This document shows positions 1 to 9,246 of a stretch of 64,000 nucleotides of DNA, one piece after another; within the stretch, counting starts at the first letter, position 1, and each line of letters opens with the position of its first letter. The notes under the pieces were generated by a model that saw only the letters and a list, made by a program, of their open reading frames with translations, made no database searches and was not told where the DNA came from. This DNA is from Halothermothrix orenii H 168. GTDB taxonomy: Bacteria; Bacillota; Halanaerobiia; Halanaerobiales; Halothermotrichaceae. The stretch covers positions 345,501 through 409,500 of the forward strand of contig NC_011899.1 of assembly GCF_000020485.1 (NCBI RefSeq). Reading direction: 5' to 3'. The translations under genes were made by a program, and so were the position numbers.

Positions 1-228
1 GAAAATCCAGATTTTAAAGAAAGGTTAGCTAAGTTTGATGGTTATTATAAAACCTATAAAAAAATTGATGAAGCTGCAGTTCAATTTACACCTCAACCGA
101 TGTTCTTCCAGACTACAACTGAATGGGCAGCGGCTCTGCAGAAAATAGTAAATGGTGAAGATGCTGAAGAAGTATTAAATAAATTAGTAGAAGATTTAGA
201 TAAGAAAATGGAGTCAATTAGACGTTAA
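1..228 (+). CDS. C-terminal end of an extracellular solute-binding protein (partial)
   Basis: Open from the first base to TAA at 226-228, so only the last 75 residues are visible. The fragment has the helical end typical of ABC sugar-binding lipoproteins: a TEWAAALQKIVNGE-like segment followed by EEVLNKLVEDLDKKM, where binding proteins of the MalE/UgpB type list a 'repeated insertion of acidic helices' before the stop. By family knowledge it would capture a sugar outside the membrane and deliver it to permeases, but the binding domain and signal peptide lie outside the window. A strong terminator follows directly, so it ends its transcription unit. The family call is a resemblance to the C-terminus only. 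Confidence 0.55.
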   Translation, partial: ENPDFKERLAKFDGYYKTYKKIDEAAVQFTPQPMFFQTTTEWAAALQKIVNGEDAEEVLNKLVEDLDKKMESIRR

Positions 229-263
229 ATATTATTCTACAAAAATATATTTTACGAAGAGAT

Positions 264-290
264 GGGGAGATTTTATCTCCCCTTTTTTTT
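264..290 (+). terminator. Rho-independent terminator after the solute-binding protein
   Basis: GGGGAGA (264-270), five-base loop, TCTCCCC (276-282), then eight T. It closes the transcript of the upstream partial gene. The rest of the gap to the next start at 543 is very AT-rich; I see no other gene or clear promoter pair in it. Confidence 0.9.
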
Positions 291-542
291 ATTATAATTT
301 TAGAAAAATATTTGTAAATTTTTATTTATATTCAAGTTAATTTGTTGTGTTATTATGAAAGAATTGGATGTGTAATGGGATTATATTTTACTTTTTGTAA
401 ACTTTTGAATAAAAAAATAACAAATTGTAAAAAAATTTTATAATAATTTTAACAAATATAATATTTATTCTTGTTAATTATTAACAAGGAAAATACCTTT
501 GATTGTAGAATAAATACAAAAAGGGTAAAGGAGGTAAAGTTA

Positions 543-2531
543 TTGATTAATTTTAACCTAAGAATTAAATCAAGATTAATGTTAATAATGGTATTGTTGG
601 TTGTTATGGCAGTAGCCAGTATTGGCATTTATTCATATACAACAATAAAAAAATCTTTAAAGTTGGCTGCCCATCAGGATTTAATCGAAACCATTGATGT
701 TAATAGGGAAAGACTAAGTAAATGGTTAAAAGAACTGGACAGGGGTATTTATAAGTTAACAGAAGATACTATGTTAACTTCCATGACATCCAGTACCCTG
801 TCCCGGGTTAGAATTAATTATCATTTAAATTATTTAAAAGAATTTGATCATTTACTGGTACTGGATAATGAAGGCAAGGTTTTTGTAAGTAGCAATGAAG
901 GAGATAAGAACAAAAAACTCAATATTAAAGAACATAAAATTTATACCAGCATTAAAAATATAAAAGATTCCTTCAAGGGAGTTGCTGTTTCTCCCTTTAC
1001 CGGAAATAATTCATACATAATTGCCTATCCTATTATTAAAAATGATAAAATAAATGGCCTGGTGGTTGGTTTAATTGAGTATGAGCATTTTTATAATAAG
1101 TTATCTGATTTTCAGACAAGTGAGGAATACGAGTATGTTATTTTAAATGATGAAAACAGGGTTATATTTAAAAAAAATGAAAAAGTGCTATTGAAACCAT
1201 ACTTTGAAGAGGATACTAGAAACTATAGAGTTAATAAACCTTTCACCTATAACTATAATGGTAACACCTATTTTGGTCTGATGGCAAAACTTAATGATAG
1301 TAACTGGAAATTAGTAATAGCCAAAAATCATGTAAAGGTTTTTGGTCCTCCAACAGACCTCAGGAATAAGATAATTATTTTTGGTGGAGCTATAATCATT
1401 ATTGCTATTACTATTTCATTTATACTCGGTAACAGTATTGGTAAAAGAATTAAAACACTTTACAAAAATACAGATAGAATCAGCAACGGTGATTTAACGA
1501 GTACAGTAAGCCTCAATAGTAAAGATGAATTAGGTGACCTGGCTGATAAATTAAACCAGATGGTTTTTGATTTAAGGGAGATAGTTTCAGACATTGATAA
1601 GGGTTCCCGGGATGTTACTAAAGCTTCCAGAGATCTGAATACAGGCCTGGAAAGGGTTACTGATTCAGCTGAACAGGTCTCTAAAGCAATTGAACAGGTA
1701 GCTTCTGGAGCAGACGATCAGGCGGCAAATTATGAGAAGATTGTAGAAATAGTAAATGATATGGTTGATGAAATAAATATAATGGTTAAAAATAATAATA
1801 TAACCCTGGATAATGTCGAGAAATCCCTGGCATCGGTAAAAGAAGGTAATAAATGGATGACACAGTTAAAATCACAGATGGATATAATTAACGAGAAGGT
1901 CCAGGCTATGACTTCTATTATAGATAAAATGGACAAAACCTCTTCTCGAATAGGTGAGATTGTAGAAATAATTAATAATATAGCCCAACAGACCAATTTG
2001 CTGGCTTTAAATGCTGCTATAGAGTCGGCCAGGGCTGGTGAAGCTGGAAGAGGCTTTAGTGTAGTTGCTGATGAAATCAGGAGTCTGGCAGAAGAATCCA
2101 TTTCTTCTGCTGAAAAAATAACAAATCTGGTTAAAGAGACCCAGAACAATACTGAAGAAGCCCGCCGCTCGATGTTAGCTGAAAAAGAGGCGGTTAACCG
2201 TGGTGAAGAACTGGTGGAACAGACTGGCGAGATCTTTTCCACAATAAAAAATGTTATTGAGAGAACCCATCAGAATGCCAGGAAGTCCAATGAAATTTCA
2301 AAAACCCTGGCAGAGGGGGCCCAGAATGTTGAAGAAAAAATAGAATCGCTGGCCAGTATTTCCCAGGAGATTTCAGCATCAAGTCAGGAAGTGGCTGCCT
2401 CTGCTGAAGAAGAGGTAAAATTAATACAGGATATGAACCGGGCTGCAGATGGTTTACAGGAACTGGCCCGCAAAATGCAATCAATGATTAATAAATTTGA
2501 ACTGGGTCAAGAAAACCAGGAAAAAGAATAA
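543..2531 (+). CDS. Methyl-accepting chemotaxis protein
   Basis: Transmembrane chemoreceptor of 662 residues that would feed CheA/CheW signalling. In order: a TM helix at about residues 12-35, an extracellular region of about 240 residues resembling a Cache sensor, a second TM helix near 277-300, a HAMP linker, then a long helical signalling domain with the conserved hairpin tip ([20 protein letters not shown]) and flanking adaptation helices rich in Glu/Gln/Ala. The start is taken as TTG at 543 because AAAGGAGG (527-534) sits eight bases upstream; an ATG at 471 is in frame but has no ribosome site and adds 24 polar residues. No che genes are nearby, so it is an orphan receptor, ligand unknown. 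Confidence 0.93.
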   Translation: MINFNLRIKSRLMLIMVLLVVMAVASIGIYSYTTIKKSLKLAAHQDLIETIDVNRERLSKWLKELDRGIYKLTEDTMLTSMTSSTLSRVRINYHLNYLKEFDHLLVLDNEGKVFVSSNEGDKNKKLNIKEHKIYTSIKNIKDSFKGVAVSPFTGNNSYIIAYPIIKNDKINGLVVGLIEYEHFYNKLSDFQTSEEYEYVILNDENRVIFKKNEKVLLKPYFEEDTRNYRVNKPFTYNYNGNTYFGLMAKLNDSNWKLVIAKNHVKVFGPPTDLRNKIIIFGGAIIIIAITISFILGNSIGKRIKTLYKNTDRISNGDLTSTVSLNSKDELGDLADKLNQMVFDLREIVSDIDKGSRDVTKASRDLNTGLERVTDSAEQVSKAIEQVASGADDQAANYEKIVEIVNDMVDEINIMVKNNNITLDNVEKSLASVKEGNKWMTQLKSQMDIINEKVQAMTSIIDKMDKTSSRIGEIVEIINNIAQQTNLLALNAAIESARAGEAGRGFSVVADEIRSLAEESISSAEKITNLVKETQNNTEEARRSMLAEKEAVNRGEELVEQTGEIFSTIKNVIERTHQNARKSNEISKTLAEGAQNVEEKIESLASISQEISASSQEVAASAEEEVKLIQDMNRAADGLQELARKMQSMINKFELGQENQEKE

Positions 2532-2606
2532 GGGGATAATAAAATAAGATAATATGAAAGAGTTAAAATTAAGTTATGAGAAAAAGTAAGACTGGAGGTG
2601 AAGTCA

Positions 2607-2906
2607 ATGCCTATTGCAGAAGTAACAATAGTTCCCCTTGGAACAGGTGAAACCAGTCTTAGTAAATATGTAGCCGGGTGTCATAAAGTACTTGCAGATG
2701 AAGAGGGAATAAAATATCGCTTAACCCCGATGGGTACAATTATAGAGGGAGAGCTTGATAGAATTTTCTCAGTAGTGAAAAAATTACACGAGGTTCCATT
2801 TGATAAAGGGGCATCCCGGGTTTTACTTAATTTGAGGGTTGATGATAGACGGGACCGGGAGGCGAGTATGGAGCAGAAGTTAAAATCGGTCAAAGATAAG
2901 TTATAA
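2607..2906 (+). CDS. Thiamine-binding (MTH1187/YqgV, DUF77) family protein
   Basis: Protein of 99 residues matching the MTH1187/YqgV family: the start region PIAEVTIVPLGTGETSLSKYV, the central LTPMGTIIEGELD and the C-terminal SRVLLNLRVDDRRD are family hallmarks. Members form small ferredoxin-like folds that assemble into tetramers and bind thiamine or related ligands in the cytosol; the physiological role is not settled. ATG at 2607 follows GGAGG (2594-2598) by eight bases; a GTG at 2598 overlaps that ribosome site and is rejected. It stands alone after the chemoreceptor gene with about 75 bases between them. Confidence 0.85.
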   Translation: MPIAEVTIVPLGTGETSLSKYVAGCHKVLADEEGIKYRLTPMGTIIEGELDRIFSVVKKLHEVPFDKGASRVLLNLRVDDRRDREASMEQKLKSVKDKL

Positions 2907-2997
2907 TTTAAAGGCTATATATAGACTGGAAAATTAAATATAAGGTTAAGTTTTTAAAATGGAAATTGAAAACAGTTGAATAAAAAATTAAACAATA

Positions 2998-3027
2998 AAG
3001 AAGAGCCTTTTAAAAGGCTCTTCTTTG
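2998..3027. terminator. Bidirectional hairpin terminator
   Basis: Perfect inverted repeat AAAGAAGAGCC / GGCTCTTCTTT with a short TTTTAAAA centre. It has A-rich sequence on the left and T-rich on the right, so it can stop both the thiamine-binding gene from the left and the tRNA-Leu transcript from the right. Confidence 0.8.
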
Positions 3028-3133
3028 ATATCGAGGAAATCAACAGATGTTTTTTGTAGATAATTTCTGGCATCAACATATTTACATTTTTAATTATCAT
3101 GCGAAAGCTTATTGTTTTATCAGTGAAAATTAA

Positions 3134-3222
3134 TGGTGCTGAAGGTGGGAGTCGAACCCACACGGGGGGTAAGCCCCACTGGATTTTGAGTCCAGCGCGT
3201 CTGCCAGTTCCGCCACTTCAGC
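3134..3222 (-). tRNA. tRNA-Leu (anticodon CAA)
   Basis: On the minus strand the acceptor GCTGAAG pairs with CTTCAGC, followed by discriminator A and an encoded CCA. The anticodon loop CTCAAAA gives anticodon CAA, read in a five-base-pair stem CTGGA/TCCAG. A long variable arm (TGGGGCTTACCCCCC) marks a class II tRNA, as expected for leucine. The T-arm GTGGGTTCGACTCCCAC is intact. Confidence 0.96.
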
Positions 3223-3283
3223 ATAATCCTGACAAAATATATATTAACATAAAAGATGAAAAAAAACAAGGGTAAAAATGTAT

Positions 3284-3344
3284 AAAGCCGGGCAATCATC
3301 AAGGTGATAATTTGGTGAGATAATTTAGGGGGAGGCCCGGCTTT
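3284..3344 (-). terminator. Terminator after the SLH-protein gene
   Basis: AAAGCCGGGC (3284-3293) pairs perfectly with GCCCGGCTTT (3335-3344) across a 41-base loop. On the minus strand the second arm ends in CTTTATACATTTTT, a loose T-tract. It lies between the SLH gene and tRNA-Leu, both on the minus strand. Confidence 0.6.
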
Positions 3345-3425
3345 ATTTCATATAATTAAATGTTTTTGATATACTAATTAAATGTTCCTGATATACTAAA
3401 TTATATTGATTAATTTTAGATTCTT

Positions 3426-4616
3426 TTATGATATCAGGTCAGAGGTTAAGACTTCCCGAACCATTCTCTGAACGATTTCAATCTGGGCATAGGTTTTAAT
3501 TTTGTTCCAGTCACCGCTTATAATACCCTTGGTAATATCTAATGGTAGACCAGTTTCAATTGCTAAAATTTCAGCTACCCTTTGTTTACTTAAATTTTCT
3601 AGCTGATTCCATTCAGTTTCCATAATAGCATTAATTTCTTCATCAGTCAGGCCCTGTTTTACCATCTGTTGTTTTAATGTTTCCTTTAATTTAGGAACAG
3701 CCACGTCAATATCACCGGTTGCCAGGCTTTTAATATCTTCCGGGCTTAATAAACCATCAGTCATATTGCTAACCTCTGTTGCTAAATCATTTTTAGTGAT
3801 AATTCCGTAAGCTTTCATATATTTAATTTTGTTTTCATGATCATAGATCAAAAACACCTTATCTGTTTTCAGGATTTCGTTCATATCTACCAGTCTATTG
3901 TTTCTACCGACCAGTGTCTTATCATCAAAATCTAATACTTTTCTCTGTCCATTTAAGAGGTTAACTGATACTTTACGGGAAGCAGGATAAATATCACTTA
4001 TATAGGCAGTATTATTTTTAAGCTGTGATTCAATAGTTAGATACTTGGCAGCTTCAGCCCTGGTAATGTACTCATCAGGGTAAAAGTTTTCCGAAACGTC
4101 CCTCTCAATAAGACCTATTTTCTTTCCGATTTTTAAAAAGTTAGCAGCCCAGTGGTTTTCCGGAACATCTTTAAAAGAAGGTTGGTCAGAAAGGTTGATC
4201 TTTTGTTCTTCGTTCATAATCCCGAGGGATTTTAATAGAATGACGACAGCTTCAGCCCTGCTGAGGGGTTTTTCCGGTCGGAAAGTACCGTCCGGGTATC
4301 CCTTAAAAATCTTCTCTTTAACTAAAGGAGTGATCAGGGTATAACCCGGGTAACCTTCTAGATCTTTAAAACTGGTAATGCTGTCAGGTAAAAGCCCCAG
4401 TTCACGGGAAAGAGCTTTAGCAAATTCTCCTCTGGTTACGGGCTGTTCCGGCCTGAAGGTACCATCCGGGTAGATTTTCATTGTACCCCGGTTAATTACA
4501 TTTAAAATGTAATCCTGGGCCCAGTGATTGGTTATGTCATTGGGTTCATCAATAGCAGTTACGGCAAGAGGAATAACAAGGATAAGTAATAAAAGTGCAG
4601 TTAGCTTAAACCTCAT
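3426..4616 (-). CDS. S-layer homology (SLH) domain protein
   Basis: Exported protein of 396 residues. An N-terminal signal peptide (KLTALLLLILVIPLAVTA) is followed by three SLH repeats at about 27-75, 81-130 and 146-198; each has the HWA or equivalent opening and the YPDGTFRPE..TRGEFA or TRAEAAKYL signature. SLH triplets anchor proteins to pyruvylated cell-wall polymer or, in Gram-negative-envelope Firmicutes, tie the outer membrane to peptidoglycan. The C-terminal 195 residues are helical and not recognised. ATG follows GAAAGGAGA-type sequence on the minus strand. It is transcribed alone. The short size argues for an envelope-organising protein rather than an S-layer subunit. Confidence 0.88.
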   Translation of the reverse strand: MRFKLTALLLLILVIPLAVTAIDEPNDITNHWAQDYILNVINRGTMKIYPDGTFRPEQPVTRGEFAKALSRELGLLPDSITSFKDLEGYPGYTLITPLVKEKIFKGYPDGTFRPEKPLSRAEAVVILLKSLGIMNEEQKINLSDQPSFKDVPENHWAANFLKIGKKIGLIERDVSENFYPDEYITRAEAAKYLTIESQLKNNTAYISDIYPASRKVSVNLLNGQRKVLDFDDKTLVGRNNRLVDMNEILKTDKVFLIYDHENKIKYMKAYGIITKNDLATEVSNMTDGLLSPEDIKSLATGDIDVAVPKLKETLKQQMVKQGLTDEEINAIMETEWNQLENLSKQRVAEILAIETGLPLDITKGIISGDWNKIKTYAQIEIVQRMVREVLTSDLIS

Positions 4617-4860
4617 AATAATCTCCTTTCGTGTTGTAAAATTTGAATTAATAAATAATTATCAGTATAATAAATATATTGAGTGTAACAGGAAGAGCAT
4701 TACAGAAGATGACATAATACATCTCCACATACAAATAATATCATAGATTACAGAATATTACTATAGACTGACATATGTAATTTCTGGTATAAAAATAACA
4801 CCTACTTTAAATTAACCTCTTGTAATCAGATATTTTTTATGCTATAATTTATGATGATGA

Positions 4861-4936
4861 GCGGACATAGCTCAATTGGTAGAGCGTTGGCTTCCCAAGC
4901 CAAAGGTCGCGGGTTCGATCCCCGTTGTCCGCTCCA
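4861..4936 (+). tRNA. tRNA-Gly (anticodon CCC)
   Basis: Acceptor GCGGACA pairs with TGTCCGC, discriminator T and encoded CCA follow. Anticodon stem TTGGC/GCCAA encloses loop TTCCCAA, giving anticodon CCC. D-arm AGCTCAATTGGTAGAGC and T-arm GCGGGTTCGATCCCCGT are standard. Nothing is wrong with the fold. Confidence 0.96.
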
Positions 4937-4954
4937 TTTTTTATTGTACATATA

Positions 4955-5000
4955 AAAAGGGTTATGGCTATTGGTAAAAAATGGCCATAACCCTTTTATT
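4955..5000 (+). terminator. Terminator after tRNA-Gly
   Basis: AAAAGGGTTATGGC (4955-4968) pairs perfectly with GCCATAACCCTTTT (4984-4997), then ATTTT. The remainder of the gap to 5228 holds no gene I can support. Confidence 0.85.
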
Positions 5001-5228
5001 TTATAAATATAGCTATAATAGCAGGAAGAAGAAGACATAAAATAGAATATAATATTATATAGTAAAGCATAAACTGAATAATAGAACCAGTTGTTAGGTA
5101 GCAATGGGATAGAATATTTCAATAAATTTCAGACTGTTTAGTATATTATTAACAATTAGTTATGTAAAATACTTAAAACGCTTCTGATTTTCTATGGACT
5201 GGTATTAATTAAGTAGAGGAGGAAGAAA

Positions 5229-7661
5229 GTGAGAGATATAAAAAATTTAAAACCAGAGGAATTGAAAAATGAAATTGATCCTGACCTTTTTTCGTTTAAA
5301 ACTACCGAGGAAATAACCCCTTTTACCAGTGGTATAATTGGCCAGAGCCGGGCTGTTAAGGCTATGGATTTTGGGCTAAGGGTCAAACAGGAAGGGTACA
5401 ATATTTATATGGCTGGAATAACCGGAACGGGTAAAACCACCTATGCCAGAACCCTTACTAGAAGGGAGTCAAAAAAACACCCTGTTCCCCCTGATCTCTG
5501 CTATGTATTTAACTTCGAAGAACCTGAAAAACCACGGGCTTTAAAATTACCTGCCGGGACAGGTATACATCTAAAAAAAGATATGGACAATATTATTGAG
5601 GAGCTGAAGGTAGAAATACCTAAAATATTTGAGAGTGAAGAATATGAAGAACAGAAAAACAGGATAATGAATAGATACCAGCAGCTGTCAAATCAGATTA
5701 TGGAGGAATTTGAAATTGAAGTCAGGGATAAAGGCTTTATTCTGCAGCAGACTGTTCAGGGGCCGCTAACTGTACCCATTGATGAAGATGGAAACCCTAT
5801 AACCCAGGAAGATTATCAAAGTTTACCTGAAGATAAACGAAAAGAAATAAGGGAAAAAAACCAGGAAATCCAGAACAAAATGGATGCTATTATGAAGAAA
5901 ATAAGAGGATTGAAAACCGAGGCCCAGGAAGAGTTAGAAAATCTGGAAAAAAGTATGGTTTTATCTGTGGTAAAACCTATAATAAATCATCTGAAAGAAG
6001 AGTATCGTTTCTGTCAGGATATATTGGATTATCTGGATGATGTCAAGAACGATATAGCCAAGAATCTGGGGATGTTTAAAGGGGATAATAAGAATAAAGA
6101 GGCAAAAAAAGCCTCTCTTCCTTTTACAATGGAAACAGGTGATGATGACTTTTTTGTCCGTTATAAGGTTAATTTACTGGTAAACAATAGGGATACTGAA
6201 GGGGCTCCCGTCATTGTAGAAACAAATCCAACTTATTATAATTTATTCGGCAAAATTGAGGGAAGAAGCCAGTTTGGAACAGTTACCACAGATTTTACGA
6301 TGATTAAGGGAGGTGCCATTCATAAAGCTAATGGTGGGTATTTGATTCTTAAAGCAAAGGATATATTACGTAATCCCTATGCCTGGGAAACACTTAAAAG
6401 GACCCTCATAAACCAGAGAATAGTGGTTGAAAATATCGGGGAACAATACCGGACTGTTCCGGTATTAACCTTAAAACCGGAGCCCTTTGATATTAAATTG
6501 AAGGTAATAATGATAGGTAATCCTATGATATACCAGCTTTTATATAACCATGATGAAGAGTTTCAAAAACTATTTAAAATCAGGGCCCATTTTGATGTAG
6601 AGATGGAAAAAAATAATGAAAATATAGAGAAGTTTGCTTCCTTTATTGCTTCTGTAAGTAACCGTGAAGGAATCAAACACTTTACAGCCGGGGCTGTTGC
6701 TGAGGTAATCAGCTATAGCAGCCGGCTTGCTGGAAAAAAAGATAAGTTATCCACCAGGTTTAATCAGATAATAGAAATATTATATGAGGCCAGCACCTGG
6801 GCTGAACTTGACAATTCCAGTTATGTAGAGGCAAGCCATGTTATCAAGGCTGTTGAAGAGAAAGAGAGAAGGGCAAATTTAGTTGAAGAAAAGATGCAGG
6901 AAATGATTGAAAAAGAGCAAATATTGCTTGATGTGACCGGGGAGAAGGTCGGGCAAATTAATGGTTTATCGGTAATACAGACCGGCGGTTATTCCTTTGG
7001 CCGTCCTTCCCGGATAACAGCCCGGACCTTTATGGGACGGAAAGGTGTTATAAATATTGAGAGGGAAGCTAAAATGAGTGGCAAGATTCACAACAAAGGG
7101 GTTTTAATTCTTTCTGGTTTTCTTGGTGGTAAATATGCCCGGGAAAGACCCCTGACCCTGTCAGCTTCACTGGCGTTTGAGCAAAGTTACAGTGGGGTAG
7201 ATGGTGATAGTGCCACCTGTGCTGAATTGATTGCCCTACTATCGGCCCTGACCGGATTACCGGTAAAACAGAACCTGGCTATAACCGGTTCCCTTAACCA
7301 GAAGGGGATGGTGCAACCGGTGGGAGGAATTAATCAGAAAATAGAAGGTTTTTATAAGGTCTGTGAAGCAAAAGGTTTAACTGGAAAGCAGGGAGTCATT
7401 ATTCCGGAACAAAATACAGATAATTTGATGTTAAAAGAAGATGTTATTGCTACTGTAAAAAGAGGGGAATTTCATATATATTCTATTAAGGAAATAGATG
7501 AAGCTATAGAGCTGATGTTTGGTCTTTCTGCCGAAGAGGTACACACTAAAGTTGAAGAGTCCCTTGATAAAATTAATGAAAAGGCCAGAGAATTTAACAG
7601 AGAGTTTAAAGAGGGGCGCAAAAAAGAAGAATTGGCAAAAATAATTATTAAATATTATTAA
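5229..7661 (+). CDS. Lon-family AAA+ protease (LonC/LonB-like, AAA_32 type)
   Basis: ATP-dependent protease of 810 residues. Walker A GITGTGKT is at residues 63-70. A large helical insert (about 110-290) splits the ATPase region. The C-terminal S16 peptidase domain has the GDSAT motif with Ser661 and the catalytic Lys704 in PVGGINQK; the 43-residue spacing equals that of the Lon Ser-Lys dyad. By family it degrades unfolded or regulatory proteins in the cytosol. It lacks the N-terminal substrate-binding domain of LonA. GTG at 5229 follows AGGAGGAAG at about 5215-5224. It stands alone between a tRNA-Gly and a terminator. Confidence 0.9.
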   Translation: MRDIKNLKPEELKNEIDPDLFSFKTTEEITPFTSGIIGQSRAVKAMDFGLRVKQEGYNIYMAGITGTGKTTYARTLTRRESKKHPVPPDLCYVFNFEEPEKPRALKLPAGTGIHLKKDMDNIIEELKVEIPKIFESEEYEEQKNRIMNRYQQLSNQIMEEFEIEVRDKGFILQQTVQGPLTVPIDEDGNPITQEDYQSLPEDKRKEIREKNQEIQNKMDAIMKKIRGLKTEAQEELENLEKSMVLSVVKPIINHLKEEYRFCQDILDYLDDVKNDIAKNLGMFKGDNKNKEAKKASLPFTMETGDDDFFVRYKVNLLVNNRDTEGAPVIVETNPTYYNLFGKIEGRSQFGTVTTDFTMIKGGAIHKANGGYLILKAKDILRNPYAWETLKRTLINQRIVVENIGEQYRTVPVLTLKPEPFDIKLKVIMIGNPMIYQLLYNHDEEFQKLFKIRAHFDVEMEKNNENIEKFASFIASVSNREGIKHFTAGAVAEVISYSSRLAGKKDKLSTRFNQIIEILYEASTWAELDNSSYVEASHVIKAVEEKERRANLVEEKMQEMIEKEQILLDVTGEKVGQINGLSVIQTGGYSFGRPSRITARTFMGRKGVINIEREAKMSGKIHNKGVLILSGFLGGKYARERPLTLSASLAFEQSYSGVDGDSATCAELIALLSALTGLPVKQNLAITGSLNQKGMVQPVGGINQKIEGFYKVCEAKGLTGKQGVIIPEQNTDNLMLKEDVIATVKRGEFHIYSIKEIDEAIELMFGLSAEEVHTKVEESLDKINEKAREFNREFKEGRKKEELAKIIIKYY

Positions 7662-7713
7662 TTAAGAGATTCCTCAATTAATAATAAATAGAATAATTGA
7701 AGTTAAGCAATAG

Positions 7714-7736
7714 GGAGCCGGGAGGCTCCTTTTTTT
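7714..7736 (+). terminator. Terminator after the Lon-like protease
   Basis: GGGAGCC, loop GGGA, GGCTCCT, then seven T. Compact intrinsic terminator 50 bases after the stop codon. Confidence 0.9.
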
Positions 7737-7807
7737 ATAATAATTGTTCTAGATGGAATAATAAAATTAGTGTTTTGATTTATTAAAATGAAAAGAGGGG
7801 ATATGTA

Positions 7808-8407
7808 ATGACATCATTTTTAAAAGCTCTGACGAGATTATCTCTCTCAAATGTGGTAATAATATTAGTGGTTTTAATATTAATGGTCCAGTCTGTTTCC
7901 GCACAGAAGTTTTATGAGATAAATGGATGGGAATTCAGAGATACCAAGGAGTTTATACAGTGGTGGTTAAGAACAGAATCTGATTACATCTCAGAGATTT
8001 TATTGTTTGATTCCGTAAAACTGGGTGGCGAAGTAATGAATGGGTTTTATCTTTCAAGGCCAACCGGAGAGGTAAAGCTTCTCAGGGTTGTATATACCGG
8101 TTTTGATAAATCAGGTAACATTTATTTAAAAATGTATAAAAAAAAGGATAATCTGTCTCCGGTAGATGAGACAGAGCTGGAGAGTATGGTTAAAGACCTT
8201 ATTAACTCAAAACAGGCCATGGAAGATCCCATTTTTTCCAGGCAACAATTTTTTAAATCAATCACAGATTATTTTGAAGATGAGGGACTTGAACTTACGA
8301 TAGATCCCTCGAAAACAATAATTATAGATATTCTGGAAACTATACCCTTTTTAAAGTTAGAGGCAGATTCCAAAACGTCAATACTAAATACCAGGGTGAC
8401 AAAATAA
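7808..8407 (+). CDS. Exported or membrane-anchored protein of unknown function
   Basis: Protein of 199 residues that I do not recognise. It opens with a hydrophobic segment VVIILVVLILMVQSVSA ending in an AxA-like site at about residue 32, so it is probably exported by Sec. The mature part is mixed alpha/beta, with an aromatic patch (EFIQWWLRTE) and acidic helices; no cysteines. ATG follows AGAGGGGATATGTA. It lies 17 bases before ku on the same strand and may share its transcript, but an exported protein has no evident role in end joining, so the pairing may be accidental. Confidence 0.7.
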   Translation: MTSFLKALTRLSLSNVVIILVVLILMVQSVSAQKFYEINGWEFRDTKEFIQWWLRTESDYISEILLFDSVKLGGEVMNGFYLSRPTGEVKLLRVVYTGFDKSGNIYLKMYKKKDNLSPVDETELESMVKDLINSKQAMEDPIFSRQQFFKSITDYFEDEGLELTIDPSKTIIIDILETIPFLKLEADSKTSILNTRVTK

Positions 8408-8424
8408 CAGGGAAGGGTGTTAAT

Positions 8425-9246
8425 ATGAGAACTATCTGGAAGGGTGCCATTAGTTTCGGACTTGTAAATATCCCCATTAAACTGGTTACGGCTACCACCA
8501 AAAAGAATATCAGATTCCGTTTTCTCCATAAAGAATGTAAAACTCCGGTCAGCACTAAAAGGTTTTGTCCTACCTGCAAAAAAGAAGTGGAATACGGGGA
8601 TCTGGTCAAAGGCTATGAATATGAAGATAATAAATTTGTTGTTTTAAAGGATGAAGATTTTGATAATATTCCGGTAAAGTCTACCAAAACTATTGACATT
8701 GTTGATTTTGTTAAACTGGAAGATATTGATCCTGTTTACTATATAAAAACCTATTATTTGAACCCGGCCGAAGGGGGAGAAAAACCTTATTTGTTATTAA
8801 AAAAAGCCATGGATGATACCGGCAAAGTAGCCATTAGTAAAATAACTATCAGAAAAAAAGAAAGTCTGGCCGTGATCCGGGTTATGGATGACGTTCTGGC
8901 TTTGGAGACAATGTTTTTTGCTGATGAAGTCAGGCCAGCTTCAGAGCTGGGACTTAATAATATTGAAGAGAAGATAAAAATAGGCAAAAAAGAGGAAGAA
9001 CTGGCTGTTGAAATTGTTAATAACCTTACTACCGAGTTTAAGCCGGAAAAATACACCAATGAATACCGGGAAGAACTGATGAACATAATTAGACAGAAAA
9101 TTGAAGGTAAAGAGGTCGAAACACCGGATGTTGTTCCTGAAGAAAGGAAGATTGTTGACCTTATGGAAAAACTAAAGAAAAGTGTTGAGGCCACCGAAGA
9201 GGGAGAAGGAAAGAAAAAGAAGAAGACCAAGAAAAAGACCGGGTAG
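8425..9246 (+). CDS. ku: Ku DNA end-binding protein
   Basis: Bacterial Ku of 273 residues. The start MRTIWKGAISFGLVNIPIKL and the following Cys pair motif (CPTCKKEVEYGDLVKGYEY) are diagnostic of the prokaryotic Ku beta-barrel core, which dimerises, threads onto broken DNA ends and recruits LigD. The core ends near residue 230, and the last 20 residues are almost all Lys, a tail type known in Ku to help sliding and DNA binding. ATG follows GGAAGGGTG. It faces the two ligD-type genes on the other strand, and its tail-coding end overlaps the polymerase gene by 75 bases (see findings). Confidence 0.96.
   Translation: MRTIWKGAISFGLVNIPIKLVTATTKKNIRFRFLHKECKTPVSTKRFCPTCKKEVEYGDLVKGYEYEDNKFVVLKDEDFDNIPVKSTKTIDIVDFVKLEDIDPVYYIKTYYLNPAEGGEKPYLLLKKAMDDTGKVAISKITIRKKESLAVIRVMDDVLALETMFFADEVRPASELGLNNIEEKIKIGKKEEELAVEIVNNLTTEFKPEKYTNEYREELMNIIRQKIEGKEVETPDVVPEERKIVDLMEKLKKSVEATEEGEGKKKKKTKKKTG

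Noticed and set aside
1730-2242. Long open stretch on the minus strand inside the chemoreceptor gene
   Set aside because: Antisense shadow of the conserved signalling domain; no ribosome site and low-complexity Ser/Ile-rich product.
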